64,000 nt of DNA. It comes from Nocardioides iriomotensis. Its GTDB lineage: Bacteria; Actinomycetota; Actinomycetes; Propionibacteriales; Nocardioidaceae. The stretch lies in assembly GCF_004168035.1 (NCBI RefSeq), contig NZ_SDPU01000021.1, forward strand, positions 1 through 64,000, read 5' to 3'. The notes under the pieces are model-generated. The model saw only the letters and a program-made list of their open reading frames with translations. It was not told the DNA's origin and did not search any database. The translations under genes were made by a program, and so were the position numbers. Of this stretch, positions 56,824 through 64,000 are shown piece by piece; the first letter of the stretch is position 1; each line of letters opens with the position of its first letter.

Positions 56824-57744
56824 GTGACCGCCTCGGAACCTCTCGTGTGGCTGCCCTTCGACCCCGAGGCGCTGGGTGACCCGCCGTCGGGCCTGCGCTA
56901 CGAGGTGGTCGACCCGAGCGAGGACGTGCCGGCCTCGGTCGGCGACGTGGCCTTCTACGTGCCGCCGTACCGCTTCTCGAAGGCCGATGTCGACGTGCTC
57001 GCGCGGATGACCTCCCTGCGAGTGGTGCAGACGCAGACCGCCGGCGTCGAGCACGTGCGGCCCTTCGTGCCCGACGGCGTGACGCTCTGCAACGGCCGGG
57101 GGATCCACGACGCGTCGACCGCCGAGCTCGCGGTCACGCTGATGCTCGCCTCGCTGCGCGGGGTGCCGGGCTACGTCCGGGCCCAGGACGCGCACACCTG
57201 GGTCCACGGCACCCGGCCCGCGCTCGCGGACTCGACCGTCCTGATCGTGGGGTACGGCGCGATCGGGCAGGCGCTCGAGCGCCGCCTCGACGGCTTCGAG
57301 GTCGACGTCGTGCGCGTCGCGCGGACGGAGCGCGAGGGCGTGCACGGGTTCGACGCGCTGCCGAGGCTGCTGCCGGAGGCCGACGTCGTGGTGCTGATCG
57401 TGCCGCTGACCGACGGCACGCGCGGGCTCGTCGACGCGGCGTTCCTCGACCGGATGAAGGACGGCGCGCTGCTCGTCAACGTCGCGCGCGGGGCGGTGGT
57501 CGACACCGACGCGCTCGTCGACGCGCTGCGCTCGGGCCGCGTCAGCGCCGCGCTGGACGTCACCGATCCGGAGCCGCTTCCCGAGGACCACCCGCTGTGG
57601 GACTGCCCCAACCTGCTCATCTCGCCGCACGTCGGTGGCGCGAGCACGGCGATGGAGCCGCGCTCCTACGCCCTGGTGCGGGCGCAGCTGGCCAGGTTCG
57701 CGGCCGGGGAGCCGCTGGAGAACGTGATGGACGGGGACTACTGA
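56824..57744 (+). CDS. 2-hydroxyacid dehydrogenase (D-isomer specific)
   Basis: A 306-residue NAD-dependent dehydrogenase with LIVGYGAIGQALERRL (GYGAIG at 143-148), PLTDGTRGLVDAAFLDRMKDGALLVNVARGAVVDTDAL (Arg of the active site) and the C-terminal His in SPHVGGAST. Could act on phosphoglycerate, hydroxypyruvate or lactate-like acids. TACAGT lies six bases before the GTG start. The HIT gene follows after one base. Confidence 0.92.
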   Translation: MTASEPLVWLPFDPEALGDPPSGLRYEVVDPSEDVPASVGDVAFYVPPYRFSKADVDVLARMTSLRVVQTQTAGVEHVRPFVPDGVTLCNGRGIHDASTAELAVTLMLASLRGVPGYVRAQDAHTWVHGTRPALADSTVLIVGYGAIGQALERRLDGFEVDVVRVARTEREGVHGFDALPRLLPEADVVVLIVPLTDGTRGLVDAAFLDRMKDGALLVNVARGAVVDTDALVDALRSGRVSAALDVTDPEPLPEDHPLWDCPNLLISPHVGGASTAMEPRSYALVRAQLARFAAGEPLENVMDGDY

Positions 57745-57745
57745 C

Positions 57746-58156
57746 ATGAGCGAGCCGGGCTGCGTCTTCTGCCAGATCGTCGCCGGCGAGGCCGAGGCGT
57801 TCGTGATCGGCTCGGGGCCGGGCGCCGTGGCGTTCCTCGACATCGCGCCGCTCTCGCGCGGGCACGCTCTCGTCGTACCGACGGCGCACGTGCCCGACCT
57901 CCTGCACGGGGGCGCCGACGTGCTCCACGTGGTGGCGCCGCTGGTCGAGGAGGTCTCCCGGCTGCTGGTCGGCCGGCTCGGTGCCGACGGGCTCAACCTG
58001 TTCCAGAGCTCCGGCGAGGCCGCCGGCCAGGAGGTGCCGCACTTCCACGTCCACCTCGTGCCGCGGTGGCGGGGCGACGGGGTCGTGCGCGGCTTCGAGC
58101 GCGACCCGATGGCGGCCGAGGACCTCGACGCCCTGCACGCCCGGCTCCTCGGCTAG
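57746..58156 (+). CDS. HIT family nucleotide hydrolase/transferase
   Basis: A 136-residue HIT protein: zinc-type CVFC (Cys6, Cys9), then H99-F-H101-V-H103-L-VPRW, the histidine triad. Probably hydrolyses nucleotide phosphoramidates or dinucleoside polyphosphates. Immediately after the dehydrogenase gene, same transcript. Confidence 0.94.
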   Translation: MSEPGCVFCQIVAGEAEAFVIGSGPGAVAFLDIAPLSRGHALVVPTAHVPDLLHGGADVLHVVAPLVEEVSRLLVGRLGADGLNLFQSSGEAAGQEVPHFHVHLVPRWRGDGVVRGFERDPMAAEDLDALHARLLG

Positions 58157-58734
58157 GGCACGGGGAAGTCCCCGGGTGGTCCTTCGCCCGTGCTGCCGTC
58201 GACCGCCTGGCGGAGCAGGTCGGCATGACCGGTGTGGCGTGCGTACTCCTCCACCAGGTCGGCCAGCAACCGACGCAGACTCGTCCCGCTGTGGGTCGTC
58301 TGGTCGATCCCACCGCTCGACAGCGCCTCGGCCAGGGAGGCTCGGGAGCGGTGCACCGCCTCGACCCACTCGTCGCGCAGCTCCGACGGGGTGCGGTCGG
58401 CCGCGGTGCGCCACGGCCAGTCCTCCCAGTCGGTCTCGGGGTCGAGCCCGTCGAAGGGAGCCATGGCCGGGCGGCCCGCCAGTCGGTGCTGGAAGTAGAG
58501 CTCCTCCACCCAGGCCAGGTGCCGGAGCAGTCCACCCAACGTCACCGACGAGGGATCCAGCCGCAACGCCAGCCCGGCGGTTCCGACTCCGGCGCACTTC
58601 CAGGCGAACGTCCGCCGGTTGCGCTCCACGGTGATCAGCGCCGTCTCCACCTCGTCGCCGTGGAGGAAGCGCTCCACATCCCACTCCGGCGGCCGGCCGG
58701 GGGTGAAGCCCAGGCGGCTCGTGTCGTCGGTCAT
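58153..58734 (-). CDS. DinB/DUF664 family protein
   Basis: A 193-residue four-helix-bundle protein of the DinB superfamily (DUF664): VTLGGLLRHLAWVEELYFQHRL, WRTAADRTPSELRDEWVEAV, and LRRLLADLVEEYARHTGHADLLRQAVDG with the metal His residues. Such proteins include mycothiol-dependent transferases. It follows a padR gene by four bases with GAGGAGGG before ATG, so it is the PadR-controlled target. Confidence 0.9.
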   Translation of the reverse strand: MTDDTSRLGFTPGRPPEWDVERFLHGDEVETALITVERNRRTFAWKCAGVGTAGLALRLDPSSVTLGGLLRHLAWVEELYFQHRLAGRPAMAPFDGLDPETDWEDWPWRTAADRTPSELRDEWVEAVHRSRASLAEALSSGGIDQTTHSGTSLRRLLADLVEEYARHTGHADLLRQAVDGSTGEGPPGDFPVP

Positions 58735-58738
58735 CGGG

Positions 58739-59293
58739 TCAACCCTCCTCGTCGAGCCGCTGCAGCAGCTTCTCGATGATGGCCTGCTCGCCGGCGAGGT
58801 ACTCCAGCCCCCAGTCGGCGACGAGCGACGGGTACCGGAACGCGTCGCCCGGTGCGTCCCGGCCGACCAGGCTCTCGCGCACGCCCTCGAGGTCGGCCCG
58901 GTGAGCGGCGAGCTCGTCGAGGTGGGACCGGAGCAGCGCGCGGGTGCGGCTCGGGTCCACGAGGTGCCCGACGAGCAGCCGGAGCGCGACCGGGTGCTTG
59001 AGCGTCGGGAACCCGGCCGGCGCCTCCTCGAGCCAGCGGGTCAGCTCCCGGCGGCCCTTCGCCGTGATCCGGTACTTCGACGACTTCTGGTTGGGCCCGG
59101 CCTCCCGGGGGCTGACCAGGCCGTGGTCGGTGAGCCGCTCGAGCTCGGTGTAGACCTGGCTCATCGCGGGGGAGACCCAGTAGAAGCGCAGCGTCCGGTC
59201 GGCCCGTTGCTTGAGCTCGTAGCCGGTGAGGTCGTCGCCGAACGTCAGCAGCCCGAGGAGGGCGTACGACGTGGTCGGGAGGTCTTGACTCAT
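58739..59293 (-). CDS. PadR family regulator (Vir/AphA-like)
   Basis: A 184-residue PadR with the longer C-terminal helical domain: TTSYALLGLLTFGDDLTGYELKQRADRTLRFYWVSPAMSQVYTELERLTDHGLVSPREAG is the wHTH. First gene of the padR-DinB operon. A palindrome 16 bases upstream of its start points to self-control. Confidence 0.93.
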   Translation of the reverse strand: MSQDLPTTSYALLGLLTFGDDLTGYELKQRADRTLRFYWVSPAMSQVYTELERLTDHGLVSPREAGPNQKSSKYRITAKGRRELTRWLEEAPAGFPTLKHPVALRLLVGHLVDPSRTRALLRSHLDELAAHRADLEGVRESLVGRDAPGDAFRYPSLVADWGLEYLAGEQAIIEKLLQRLDEEG

Positions 59294-59309
59294 GACCCCA
59301 CCAGCGTAG

Positions 59310-59326
59310 TGTTCCTGACTGGAACA
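59310..59326. promoter_or_regulatory. PadR operator
   Basis: TGTTCC-TGACT-GGAACA, six-base arms, between padR and the BNR-repeat gene on the other strand. Confidence 0.75.
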
Positions 59327-59385
59327 ATCACCCTGCCGACCGGCGGGCGGGACGGCAGCTGCACTGCGGGACAGGGGAGAGCGTC

Positions 59386-60459
59386 ATGGGCCAGAGCATC
59401 GTCATGATCGGCACGCGCAAGGGGTTGTGGATCGCCCGCAGCGACGACCGCGAGACCTGGGAGCTGCAGGGGCCGCACTTCGACATGGAGGACGTCTACT
59501 CCTGCTGCATCGACACCCGCGGCGGGTCCGTCCGGCTGTTCGCCTCGCCCTCGTCGAGCTGGGTCGGGCCCAAGCTGATGCACTCCGACGACCTGGGGGA
59601 GACCTGGGTCGAGGGCAAGATCGGGTTCCCCGAGGACACCGGCACCTCACTGGAGCGGGTGTGGCAGATCCAGCCGGGCGTCGGCGACACGACGGTCTGG
59701 GCCGGCACCGAGCCGGGCGCGGTCTTCCGCTCCGACGACCGCGGCGAGACCTTCGAGCTGGTGCGCGGGCTGTGGGACCACCCGCACCGCCCCGAGTGGG
59801 GCGCCGGCTACGGCGGCCAGGCGTTCCACACGATCGTCCCGCACCCGACCGACACCGACCGGATCACCTGCGCGATCTCCTCCGGCGGCGTCTACGCCAC
59901 CACCGACGGCGGCGCCACGTGGGAGGCGCACAACACCGGCGTCCAGGCGGAGTTCCTGCCCGAGGGCAGCCAGTACCCCGAGTTCGGCCAGTGCGTGCAC
60001 AAGATCGCCCGGCACCCGGCGCGGCCCGACCGGATGTTCATGCAGAACCACGGCGGCGTCTACCGCTCCGACGACGGCGGCACCACGTGGCAGTCGATCG
60101 AGCAGGGCCTGCCGGCCAACTTCGGCTTCCCGGTCGTCGTGCACCCGCACGACCCCGACACCGTCTACCTCTTCCCGCTGTCCGGCAGCGGCGGCCGCTA
60201 CCCCGTCGACGGCGAGGCCCGGGTCTGGCGCAGCAAGGACGCCGGCGAGACGTGGGAGGCCCTCGACGACGGCCTGCCCGAGCACTTCTTCGTCGGCGTG
60301 ATGCGCGACGCGATGTGCACCGACCAGCACGACCCGGTCGGCGTCTTCTTCGGCGCCCGCAACGGCAGCGTGTGGGCCTCGACCGACGAGGGCGACACCT
60401 GGCGCGAGATCGCGGCGAACCTCCCCGACGTGATGGCCGTCCGCGCCGCGGCGCTCTGA
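59386..60459 (+). CDS. BNR/sialidase-like beta-propeller protein
   Basis: A 357-residue propeller with repeated Asp-box (S-x-D-x-G-x-T-W) motifs: SDDLGETW, SDDRGETFE, TDGGATWE, SDDGGTTWQ, SKDAGETWE, STDEGDTWR. It has no signal peptide, so it is probably cytosolic; catalytic residues of true sialidases are not evident. GGGGAGAG precedes ATG. Role unknown; similar proteins are called WD40/YCF48-like. Confidence 0.88.
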   Translation: MGQSIVMIGTRKGLWIARSDDRETWELQGPHFDMEDVYSCCIDTRGGSVRLFASPSSSWVGPKLMHSDDLGETWVEGKIGFPEDTGTSLERVWQIQPGVGDTTVWAGTEPGAVFRSDDRGETFELVRGLWDHPHRPEWGAGYGGQAFHTIVPHPTDTDRITCAISSGGVYATTDGGATWEAHNTGVQAEFLPEGSQYPEFGQCVHKIARHPARPDRMFMQNHGGVYRSDDGGTTWQSIEQGLPANFGFPVVVHPHDPDTVYLFPLSGSGGRYPVDGEARVWRSKDAGETWEALDDGLPEHFFVGVMRDAMCTDQHDPVGVFFGARNGSVWASTDEGDTWREIAANLPDVMAVRAAAL

Positions 60460-60494
60460 CCCGGCGGCTCGCCGTACGGCGTTAGCATCACGAC

Positions 60495-62177
60495 ATGCCT
60501 GACGCCCCCGACATCAAGCCCCGCAGCCGCGACGTCACCGACGGGTTGGAGAAGGCCGCCGCCCGCGGCATGCTCCGCGCGGTAGGCATGGGCGACGACG
60601 ACTGGGAGAAGCCGCAGATCGGCGTGGCGTCGTCCTGGAACGAGATCACCCCCTGCAACCTCTCGCTCGACCGGCTCGCGAAGGCCGTGAAGAACGGCGT
60701 GCACGCGGCGGGCGGCTACCCGCTGGAGTTCGGCACCATCTCCGTCTCGGACGGCATCTCGATGGGCCACGAGGGCATGCACTTCTCGCTGGTCTCGCGC
60801 GAGGTCATCGCCGACTCGGTGGAGACCGTGATGATGGCCGAGCGGCTCGACGGCTCGGTGCTGCTCGCCGGCTGCGACAAGTCGCTGCCCGGCATGATGA
60901 TGGCCGCGGCGCGGCTCGACCTGTCCTCGGTCTTCCTGTACGCCGGCTCGATCATGCCCGGCCAGGTGGACGGTCGCGACGTCACGATCATCGACGCCTT
61001 CGAGGCCGTCGGCGCCTGCCTCGCCGGCAAGATCACCCGCGAGGAGGTCGACCGCGTCGAGCGCGCGATCTGCCCGGGCGAGGGCGCCTGCGGCGGCATG
61101 TACACCGCCAACACCATGGCCGCCGTCGCCGAGGCGATCGGCATGTCGCTGCCGGGCTCGGCGTCGCCGCCGGCCGTCGACCGCCGCCGCGACGGCTTCG
61201 CGCACCGCTCCGGCGAGGCCGTGGTCAACCTGCTCCGGCAGGGCATCACCGCCCGCCAGATCATGACCCGCGAAGCGTTCGAGAACGCCATCACGGTCGT
61301 CATGGCGCTCGGCGGCTCTACCAACGCCGTCCTGCACCTGCTCGCGATGGCCCGCGAGGCCGAGGTGCCGCTCACGATCGACGACTTCAACCGGGTCGGC
61401 GACCGGGTGCCGCACCTCGGCGACCTCAAGCCGTTCGGCCAGTACGTCATGTACGACGTCGACAAGGTCGGCGGCATCCCCGTCGTCATGCGCGCGCTGC
61501 TCGAGGAGGGGCTGCTGCACGGCGACGTCCTCACCGTCACCGGGAGGACGATGCGCGAGAACCTCGACGCAATCGCCCCGCCGCCGCTCGACGGCGCGGT
61601 GATCCGCCACCTCTCCGAGCCGATCCACAAGACGGGTGGCCTCACGATCCTCAAGGGCTCGCTGGCCCCCGAGGGCGCGGTCGTGAAGTCGGCCGGCTTC
61701 GACGAGAGCGTCTTCGAGGGCACCGCGCGCGTCTTCGACGGCGAGCGGAAGGCGATGGACGCGCTGGCCGCCGGCCAGATCGTCGCCGGCGACGTCGTCG
61801 TCATCCGCTACGAGGGTCCCAAGGGCGGTCCCGGCATGCGCGAGATGCTCGCGATCACCGGCGCGATCAAGGGGGCCGGCCTCGGCAAGGACGTCCTTCT
61901 GCTCACCGACGGCCGGTTCAGCGGCGGTACGACGGGCCTCTGCGTCGGCCACGTGGCGCCCGAGGCCGTGGACGGCGGCCCGATCGCGTTCGTCCGCGAC
62001 GGTGACCGGATCCGGCTCGACGTCGCCGGGCGGACGCTCGACGTGGTCGTCGACGCCGAGGAGCTGAAGAAGCGCGAGGAGGGCTGGGAGCCGCTGCCGC
62101 CGAAGTACACCCGCGGCGTGCTCGGCAAGTACGCCAAGGTCGTGCAGTCCGCCGCGCACGGCGCGGTCTGCGGCTGA
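60495..62177 (+). CDS. ilvD: Dihydroxy-acid dehydratase
   Basis: Fe-S enzyme of branched-chain amino-acid synthesis, dehydrating dihydroxy acids to 2-keto acids. The 560-residue protein has the three cluster Cys: Cys54 (ITPCNLS), Cys127 (AGCDKSLPG) and Cys199 ([10 protein letters not shown]), and [19 protein letters not shown] lies six bases before the ATG, so the mRNA is probably leaderless with no attenuator. Confidence 0.96.
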   Translation: MPDAPDIKPRSRDVTDGLEKAAARGMLRAVGMGDDDWEKPQIGVASSWNEITPCNLSLDRLAKAVKNGVHAAGGYPLEFGTISVSDGISMGHEGMHFSLVSREVIADSVETVMMAERLDGSVLLAGCDKSLPGMMMAAARLDLSSVFLYAGSIMPGQVDGRDVTIIDAFEAVGACLAGKITREEVDRVERAICPGEGACGGMYTANTMAAVAEAIGMSLPGSASPPAVDRRRDGFAHRSGEAVVNLLRQGITARQIMTREAFENAITVVMALGGSTNAVLHLLAMAREAEVPLTIDDFNRVGDRVPHLGDLKPFGQYVMYDVDKVGGIPVVMRALLEEGLLHGDVLTVTGRTMRENLDAIAPPPLDGAVIRHLSEPIHKTGGLTILKGSLAPEGAVVKSAGFDESVFEGTARVFDGERKAMDALAAGQIVAGDVVVIRYEGPKGGPGMREMLAITGAIKGAGLGKDVLLLTDGRFSGGTTGLCVGHVAPEAVDGGPIAFVRDGDRIRLDVAGRTLDVVVDAEELKKREEGWEPLPPKYTRGVLGKYAKVVQSAAHGAVCG

Positions 62178-62194
62178 CGCCCGGACCGGTCGCG

Positions 62195-62755
62195 ATGGGG
62201 AAGGTGCACGACGGGATCGACGGGCGCCTGCGCGCGTTCATCGAGGCGCAGCACGTCTTCTTCGTCGCGACCGCGCCGCTGGCCGACGGCCGGGTCAACG
62301 TCTCGCCCAAGGGCATCGGCGGCACGTTCGTGGTGGTCGACGAGCACACCGTCGCCTACCTCGACATCACCGCCTCGGGAGCGGAGACGATCGCGCACCT
62401 GCGCGAGCCCGGCAACGGGCGGATCACGCTCATGTTCTGCTCGTTCGACCGGTCGCCCGACGTCGTACGCCTGCACGGGCGCGGACGCGTGGTGTCGCTC
62501 TACGACGACGAGTTCGCCGACTGGCTCCCGCGGTTCGCCGAGACCCGTGGTGCCCGGGCGGTGATCGTCGTCGACGTGGAGCGGGTGTCCGACTCGTGCG
62601 GGTACGGCGTCCCGCTGATGGAGGTCGTCGGGGAGCGGCACCTGCTGCCCGAGCACATGGAGCGCAAGGGCGCCGACGGCGTCGTCGACTACCGCCGTGC
62701 CAAGAACCGCGCCAGCATCGACGGCCTGCCCGCCTTCACCGATGACGGTGCCTGA
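62195..62755 (+). CDS. Pyridoxamine 5'-phosphate oxidase family protein
   Basis: A 186-residue split-barrel protein: FIEAQHVFFVATAPLADGRVNVSPKGIGGTFVVVDEHTVAYLDITASGAETIAHLREPGNGRITLMFCSFD, of the Alr4036-like group that binds FMN or F420. Seventeen bases after ilvD on the same strand, so it may share its transcript. Function unknown. It overlaps the convergent gene by 20 bases. Confidence 0.9.
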   Translation: MGKVHDGIDGRLRAFIEAQHVFFVATAPLADGRVNVSPKGIGGTFVVVDEHTVAYLDITASGAETIAHLREPGNGRITLMFCSFDRSPDVVRLHGRGRVVSLYDDEFADWLPRFAETRGARAVIVVDVERVSDSCGYGVPLMEVVGERHLLPEHMERKGADGVVDYRRAKNRASIDGLPAFTDDGA

Positions 62756-63164
62756 CGGGCGCGACCACCTGAAGCTCGCCCGAGCGCCACATCGGCAGCG
62801 CCGCGTCACACAGGAGCGTCACCGCGCGGCGGACCGGCATCGCCCGGAGCGCCTCGGCGTGCAGCTCGCCGTACCGCCGGCCCACCCCGTTGTTGTGACG
62901 GTCGACCGCCGAGTCCTCGGCGCGCGTGCTGCCGCGCTCCTGTTCCTCGGCGACGGCGCTGGCGAGGTCCTCGCCGTGCCGCGCGGTCAGGCAGGCCTGC
63001 CAGGCGAAGTGCCGGCACGCGTTGCGCAGGCCAGGGCGTTCCGCGACCCCGGTCGCCGAGCGAAGAAGCGCGAGGGCGGACACGAGGAGGGCGTCGAGCG
63101 CCGCGCGCCGGGACGCGCCGGCGCCGCGGGCGGCGCGATACAGGCGCGCCACGTGCAGCGGCAT
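62736..63164 (-). CDS. DUF6973-like helical protein
   Basis: A 142-residue protein. The core NACRHFAWQACLTARHGEDLASAVAEEQERG and DSAVDRHNNGVGRRYG, with conserved His and Asn residues, resembles the DUF6973 group; the assignment is from memory. His/Asn/Asp residues could bind metal or form a hydrolase site. TAGGCT lies six bases before ATG. Divergent from a GNAT gene across a shared -10 palindrome. Confidence 0.78.
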   Translation of the reverse strand: MPLHVARLYRAARGAGASRRAALDALLVSALALLRSATGVAERPGLRNACRHFAWQACLTARHGEDLASAVAEEQERGSTRAEDSAVDRHNNGVGRRYGELHAEALRAMPVRRAVTLLCDAALPMWRSGELQVVAPVRHRHR

Positions 63165-63187
63165 GCGAGCAGCCTAGGCTCCCGGGC
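63165..63187. promoter_or_regulatory. Divergent promoter with a shared -10 palindrome
   Basis: AGCCTAGGCT (63171-63180) gives TAGGCT on both strands: on plus, seven bases before GTG 63188; on minus, six bases before ATG 63164. Confidence 0.75.
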
Positions 63188-63883
63188 GTGACCCGGACCA
63201 GCGAGCACGGCCTCCCCGTCGGCGACCCCGTCCCCGGCTGGACGCCTCGCGCCCGGCCGCGGCCCGGCCCGTTCGTCGGGAGGACCTGCTCGGTCGTGCC
63301 GCTCGAGGCCGGCCACGCCGACGCGCTCTACCCGACGTGTGCCGCGCGCGGCACCGAGCACCTGTGGACCTACCTCGCCGACGGGCCGTTCCCCGACCCC
63401 GGAGCCTTCCGCGACCGCATCGCCGGCACCGTCGCCGACCCGTCGTCCGTCTCGGTCGCGGTGCTCCTGGCCGACGGGACGCCGGCCGGCCTGGCGAGCT
63501 ACCTGCGCATCGACGAGGCGCAGGGGAGCGTCGAGGTCGGCGGGATCCTGCTCGGCACGGCGCTGCGCCGTACGACAGCGTCGACGGAGGCCATGCACCT
63601 GATGGCCGCGCACGTCTTCGACGACCTCGGCTACCGCCGCTACGAGTGGAAGTGCGACGACCTCAACGCACCGTCGAAGGCGACCGCGCGGCGGCTCGGC
63701 TTCACCTACGAGGGCACCTTCCGCAACGCGCTCGTCTACAAGGGCCGCAACCGTGACACCGCCTGGTTCTCGATCACCGACGAGGAGTGGCCCGCCGTGA
63801 AGGCGGCCCAGCAGGTCTGGCTCGACCCCGCCAACTTCGACGCGGACGGAGGCCAGGTCCGGCCCCTCGGTAGAGTTCAGTGA
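63188..63883 (+). CDS. GNAT family N-acetyltransferase
   Basis: A 231-residue acetyltransferase of the RimJ/RimL type: FVGRTCSVVPLEAGHADALYPTC, IDEAQGSVEVGGILLGTALRRTTASTEAMHLMAAHVFDDLGYRRYEWKCDDLNAPSKATARRLGFTYEGTFRNALVYKGRNRDTAWFSI. The Q/RxxGxG loop is altered (GTALRRT). Substrate is perhaps a protein N-terminus or a small amine. Confidence 0.92.
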   Translation: MTRTSEHGLPVGDPVPGWTPRARPRPGPFVGRTCSVVPLEAGHADALYPTCAARGTEHLWTYLADGPFPDPGAFRDRIAGTVADPSSVSVAVLLADGTPAGLASYLRIDEAQGSVEVGGILLGTALRRTTASTEAMHLMAAHVFDDLGYRRYEWKCDDLNAPSKATARRLGFTYEGTFRNALVYKGRNRDTAWFSITDEEWPAVKAAQQVWLDPANFDADGGQVRPLGRVQ

Positions 63884-64000
63884 GTGAGACTCGCGTTCCA
63901 CATCATGGGACGCCTGTCACACTTGCTTGACGGCGGAGCGGTCGGACGGCGACGGTTGGTGCCATGCGTGACCAGCTTCTTGTACGCCCGCGACGCGACG
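63884..64000 (+). CDS. Partial open frame at the window edge
   Basis: TAGAGT (63871-63876) lies seven bases before GTG 63884, and the frame (MRLAFHIMGRLSHLLDGG...) stays open to the edge. A second candidate start, ATG 63964 in another frame (MRDQLLVRPRRD), competes. I recognise neither, so this is only a note that a gene may begin here. Confidence 0.3.
   Translation, partial: MRLAFHIMGRLSHLLDGGAVGRRRLVPCVTSFLYARDAT

Noticed and set aside
63860-63900. HspR/HAIR-like element before the last open frame
   Set aside because: GTTCAGTGAG and ACTCGC only weakly resemble CTTGAGT-N7-ACTCAAG.

Overview
The window is about 72% GC chromosomal DNA from an actinobacterium. The gene content, the GTP-type PEP carboxykinase, the Thr-Pro-like actinobacterial gene order (obgE-proB-proA, nadD-rsfS-gpgP-like, leuS, degV, comEA-comEC, holA-rpsT-lepA-hemW-hrcA-dnaJ-rsmE) and the many small actinobacteria-restricted families point to the Propionibacteriales, most likely Nocardioides or a close relative; the genus is an inference. 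No phage, transposon, CRISPR array or rRNA was seen. It reads as ordinary core chromosome with regulator-plus-target modules inserted between housekeeping blocks.

Layout. 1-4.4 kb: obgE, proB, a small unknown, proA (ribosome assembly GTPase and proline synthesis). 4.5-8.3 kb: an AlkZ-superfamily winged-helix protein, a CDP-alcohol phosphatidyltransferase, a 54-residue membrane protein, then nadD-rsfS-histidine phosphatase overlapping start to stop. 8.3-8.6 kb: tRNA-Ala(GGC) and a degenerate second copy, each followed by a terminator hairpin. 8.6-13.1 kb: TetR/oxidoreductase divergent pair with a double operator, a two-TM/RCK channel, an ArsR-SRPBCC operon with a double operator, a YflT-like protein. 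13.1-17.6 kb: SDR and galE, facing a sodium/solute symporter with a 90-residue partner, then a MarR-like regulator. 17.7-21.3 kb: a degenerate receiver fused to a CheX-like domain, then leuS preceded by a Leu-rich leader peptide and terminator. 21.4-29.3 kb: NAD(P)-binding protein/DegV pair, comEA-comEC, a Ser/Thr kinase, holA, rpsT. 29.4-43.9 kb: lepA flanked by two phosphotransferases, MOSC protein, acyl-CoA ligase, hemW, DUF4870/DUF3097, PadR-DUF1707, a metallo-hydrolase, and the CIRCE-controlled hrcA-dnaJ-rsmE. 44-48 kb: flavin-type oxidase-fold protein and a second AlkZ-superfamily protein, ArsR, pckG. 48-54 kb: secreted DUF1501/DUF1800 pair with a PQQ-type dehydrogenase lipoprotein, then a PadR-membrane protein pair. 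54-64 kb: LLM oxidoreductase, hydrolase, 2-hydroxyacid dehydrogenase, HIT protein, PadR-DinB pair, BNR-repeat protein, ilvD, and several small families.

How genes work together. The clearest systems are regulatory. At least fourteen starts lie 6 to 8 bases after a TAnnnT hexamer, so leaderless transcription is common here. The reading of leuS appears to be set by a leaderless Leu-rich peptide and an intrinsic terminator. Divergent or self-regulated modules carry visible operators: TetR (9.3 kb), ArsR (11.6 kb), HrcA/CIRCE (40.8 kb), ArsR/pckG (46.05 kb), and three PadR genes (38.6, 54.2, 59.3 kb). At 63.17 kb a single palindrome supplies the -10 hexamer for two divergent genes 23 bp apart.

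Oddities that deserve checking: comEC has no stop where its conserved part ends and reads on through the convergent kinase gene; PEP carboxykinase has Ser where the family has its P-loop Cys; a receiver domain has Gly in place of the phospho-accepting Asp; the channel filter is VMGSG rather than TVGYG; and there is a duplicated, broken tRNA-Ala.
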